From NCBI RefSeq assembly GCF_900184795.1, contig NZ_FXXN01000028.1, positions 714,632 to 778,631 of the forward strand: a stretch of 64,000 bases of DNA. Direction: 5' to 3'. The position numbers were made by a program, and so were the translations under genes. The first letter of the stretch is position 1. Each line of letters starts with the position of its first letter. Origin of the DNA: Magnetospirillum sp. 15-1 (GTDB lineage Bacteria; Pseudomonadota; Alphaproteobacteria; Rhodospirillales; Magnetospirillaceae). Shown one piece after another: positions 63,070 to 64,000 of the stretch. The notes beneath the pieces were generated by a model, which did no database searches, had not been told where the DNA came from, and saw only the letters and a list, made by a program, of their open reading frames with translations.

Positions 63070-63744
63070 ATGATTTCAGCCCGAGGCGGAAGGCGCGTGA
63101 CGCGAATGGCAATTCCCAGGCAGGGCAGCCCGGCCTTTCCCAACCGCGCCGCCCAGCGGGAACTGAAGCTCGAGGCCCTGTATGAATGTGCCGCCGGCGC
63201 CTTCACCGAAAAGGGCTTTCACGGCACGTCGCTGGACGACATCGCCACCGCCCTGGGGATTTCCAAGCCGGCGCTCTACCGTTATGTCCCTAATAAGCAG
63301 GCTCTCTTGTACCGGCTGCACTGCCTGTCCCTGGACGCGGCCGAGGCGGCGGTGACCGAGGGCGAGGCCAGTCCGGCCGATGGCGTCGAGCGGCTGCGCA
63401 TCGCGCTCTATCTCTACATCCGCTCGCTGACCGCCTCGTCCAGCGCCTGTCTGGTGCTGATGGAGGAGGGCACCATGACCGGCGCCGAGAACGAGGCCAT
63501 CCTGGCCCGGCGCCGCGCCTTCGAGGGCCGCTTCCGCGCTCTGGTCGCCGACGGCATCGCCGATGGCTCCATCGTGCCGTGTGATCCCAAGCTGGCGGTG
63601 TTCAGCGTCCTGGGAGCGGGCAATTGGGTGTCGCGCTGGTTCAGGGCGGGCGGAGCGCGCTCGGGCGACGACATCGCCCGTGCCATGAGCCGGCAACTGG
63701 CCCGTGGCCTGGCCTCCGACCCGTCCCGCTATCTCCTGGAATAA
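63070..63744 (+). CDS. TetR-family transcriptional regulator
   Basis: 224 residues. The HTH is LYECAAGAFTEKGFHGTSLDDIATALGISKPALYRYVPNKQALLYRLH, and a KstR2-like C-terminal domain follows (SACLVLMEEGTMTGAENEAILARRRAFEGRFRALV). Either the ATG at 63070 or that at 63106 could be the start; each has a purine-rich site about 12 bases upstream. It is divergent from the LuxR regulator, with tandem operators between them. Likely controls itself and the Liv-type binding protein converging from the right. Confidence 0.9.
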   Translation: MISARGGRRVTRMAIPRQGSPAFPNRAAQRELKLEALYECAAGAFTEKGFHGTSLDDIATALGISKPALYRYVPNKQALLYRLHCLSLDAAEAAVTEGEASPADGVERLRIALYLYIRSLTASSSACLVLMEEGTMTGAENEAILARRRAFEGRFRALVADGIADGSIVPCDPKLAVFSVLGAGNWVSRWFRAGGARSGDDIARAMSRQLARGLASDPSRYLLE

Positions 63745-63748
63745 CAAG

Positions 63749-63777
63749 GGCCGCGCCACCCGTGGGATGGCGCGGCC
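63749..63777. terminator. Bidirectional terminator hairpin
   Basis: GGCCGCGCCA and TGGCGCGGCC form a perfect 10-bp stem with a 9-base loop, between two converging genes. Read on the minus strand it is followed by a T-rich TTGTTAT, so it mainly ends the gene at 63826-64000. Confidence 0.8.
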
Positions 63778-63825
63778 AGTTGGCCGGTGGAAGGTACCCG
63801 CTGAAGACCGGCCTGGAAGATGGTT

Positions 63826-64000
63826 TCAGTCCACCAGGGACCAGGACCCACCTTTCACCTCGACGACATGGAAGGCCCGAAGCGACAGGCCCAGATGATC
63901 GGCGGCGGTCATGGATACGATGCCGCCGGTACCCACGTAACCCGACGTCTTCTCGATCTCGTCCCTGACCTTGGCCTTGTCGGTGGAGCCGGCCCGGTTG
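63826..64000 (-). CDS. Liv-type periplasmic substrate-binding protein, C-terminal end (cut by window edge)
   Basis: The last 57 codons of a gene on the minus strand: KAKVRDEIEKTSGYVGTGGIVSMTAADHLGL, then RAFHVVEVKGGSWSLVD and a stop. This is the C-terminal lobe of a type I binding protein and lines up closely with the end of the gene at 57566-58732. It ends at the terminator hairpin. A third orphan binding protein in the window. Confidence 0.85.
   Translation of the reverse strand, partial: NRAGSTDKAKVRDEIEKTSGYVGTGGIVSMTAADHLGLSLRAFHVVEVKGGSWSLVD

Overview
The window is GC-rich, gene-dense DNA with long same-strand operons, GTG/ATG starts and frequent 4-base (ATGA-type) gene overlaps. The protein styles (two TetR-regulated catabolic blocks, LivHMGF-type transport, Mo enzymes, TonB-dependent metal uptake, a chemoreceptor) suggest an alphaproteobacterium of the Rhodospirillales, most like Magnetospirillum. 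This placement is inferred from recognition, not from a search. No rRNA, tRNA, CRISPR array, transposase or magnetosome gene is visible.

Region by region: (1) 1-6382 holds a MacAB-type export locus. On the minus strand are an ABC permease (cut by the window edge), its ATPase, a PapD-like chaperone, an unknown protein and a small secreted protein. Divergent from these are a TolC-family gene that appears broken by an out-of-frame deletion and a HlyD/MacA-type adaptor. (2) 6543-10476 holds a two-component system with a small exported protein, divergent from an OprB-type porin. (3) 10551-17039 is a complete HME-RND efflux operon (adaptor, pump, outer-membrane factor) ending in a small exported protein. 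(4) 17174-26240 is a metal or metallophore cluster: a FecBCD-type ABC importer facing a plus-strand operon of HmdB-like radical SAM enzyme (CX5CX2C), TonB-dependent receptor, methyltransferase, DUF364 metal-chelation-type protein and TonB. (5) 26435-29533 holds a chemoreceptor and a LysR regulator, followed by a repeat-filled spacer.

(6) 30010-48186 is one long plus-strand catabolic array. It opens with a two-subunit Mo enzyme closely resembling pyrogallol-phloroglucinol transhydroxylase/resorcinol hydroxylase. It continues with a 3-hydroxyisobutyrate-dehydrogenase-like enzyme, two cupins, LivHMGF, a universal stress protein, an M24 creatinase-like protein, an aldehyde dehydrogenase, a CobW GTPase, a TPP-dependent E1 (alpha and beta fused), a VOC protein, a lipoyl E2 and a nitroreductase. 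The pairing of a transhydroxylase-type Mo enzyme with a 2-oxoacid-dehydrogenase-like complex recalls the anaerobic hydroxyhydroquinone route for resorcinol. (7) 48310-54037 holds a 4HBT thioesterase with a tiny upstream gene, an acetylene-hydratase-like Mo/W enzyme, a Liv-type binding protein and an MFS carrier.

(8) 54212-62053 looks like a TetR regulon. A CaiB-type CoA-transferase, TetR, a PaaK-like CoA ligase, a Liv-type binding protein, a divergent B12-dependent acyl-CoA mutase (two subunits) and its MeaB-type GTPase are interspersed with five copies of a GACCG-type operator. A carboxylic acid is probably imported, activated to a CoA thioester and rearranged; the acid is unknown. (9) 62058-64000 holds a LuxR-type regulator, a TetR regulator with tandem operators, a bidirectional terminator and the C-terminus of a third Liv-type binding protein.

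The best candidates for undescribed biology are the metal cluster in (4) and the mutase regulon in (8). The Mo-enzyme/E1-E2 array in (6) is a probable but extended version of a known pathway.
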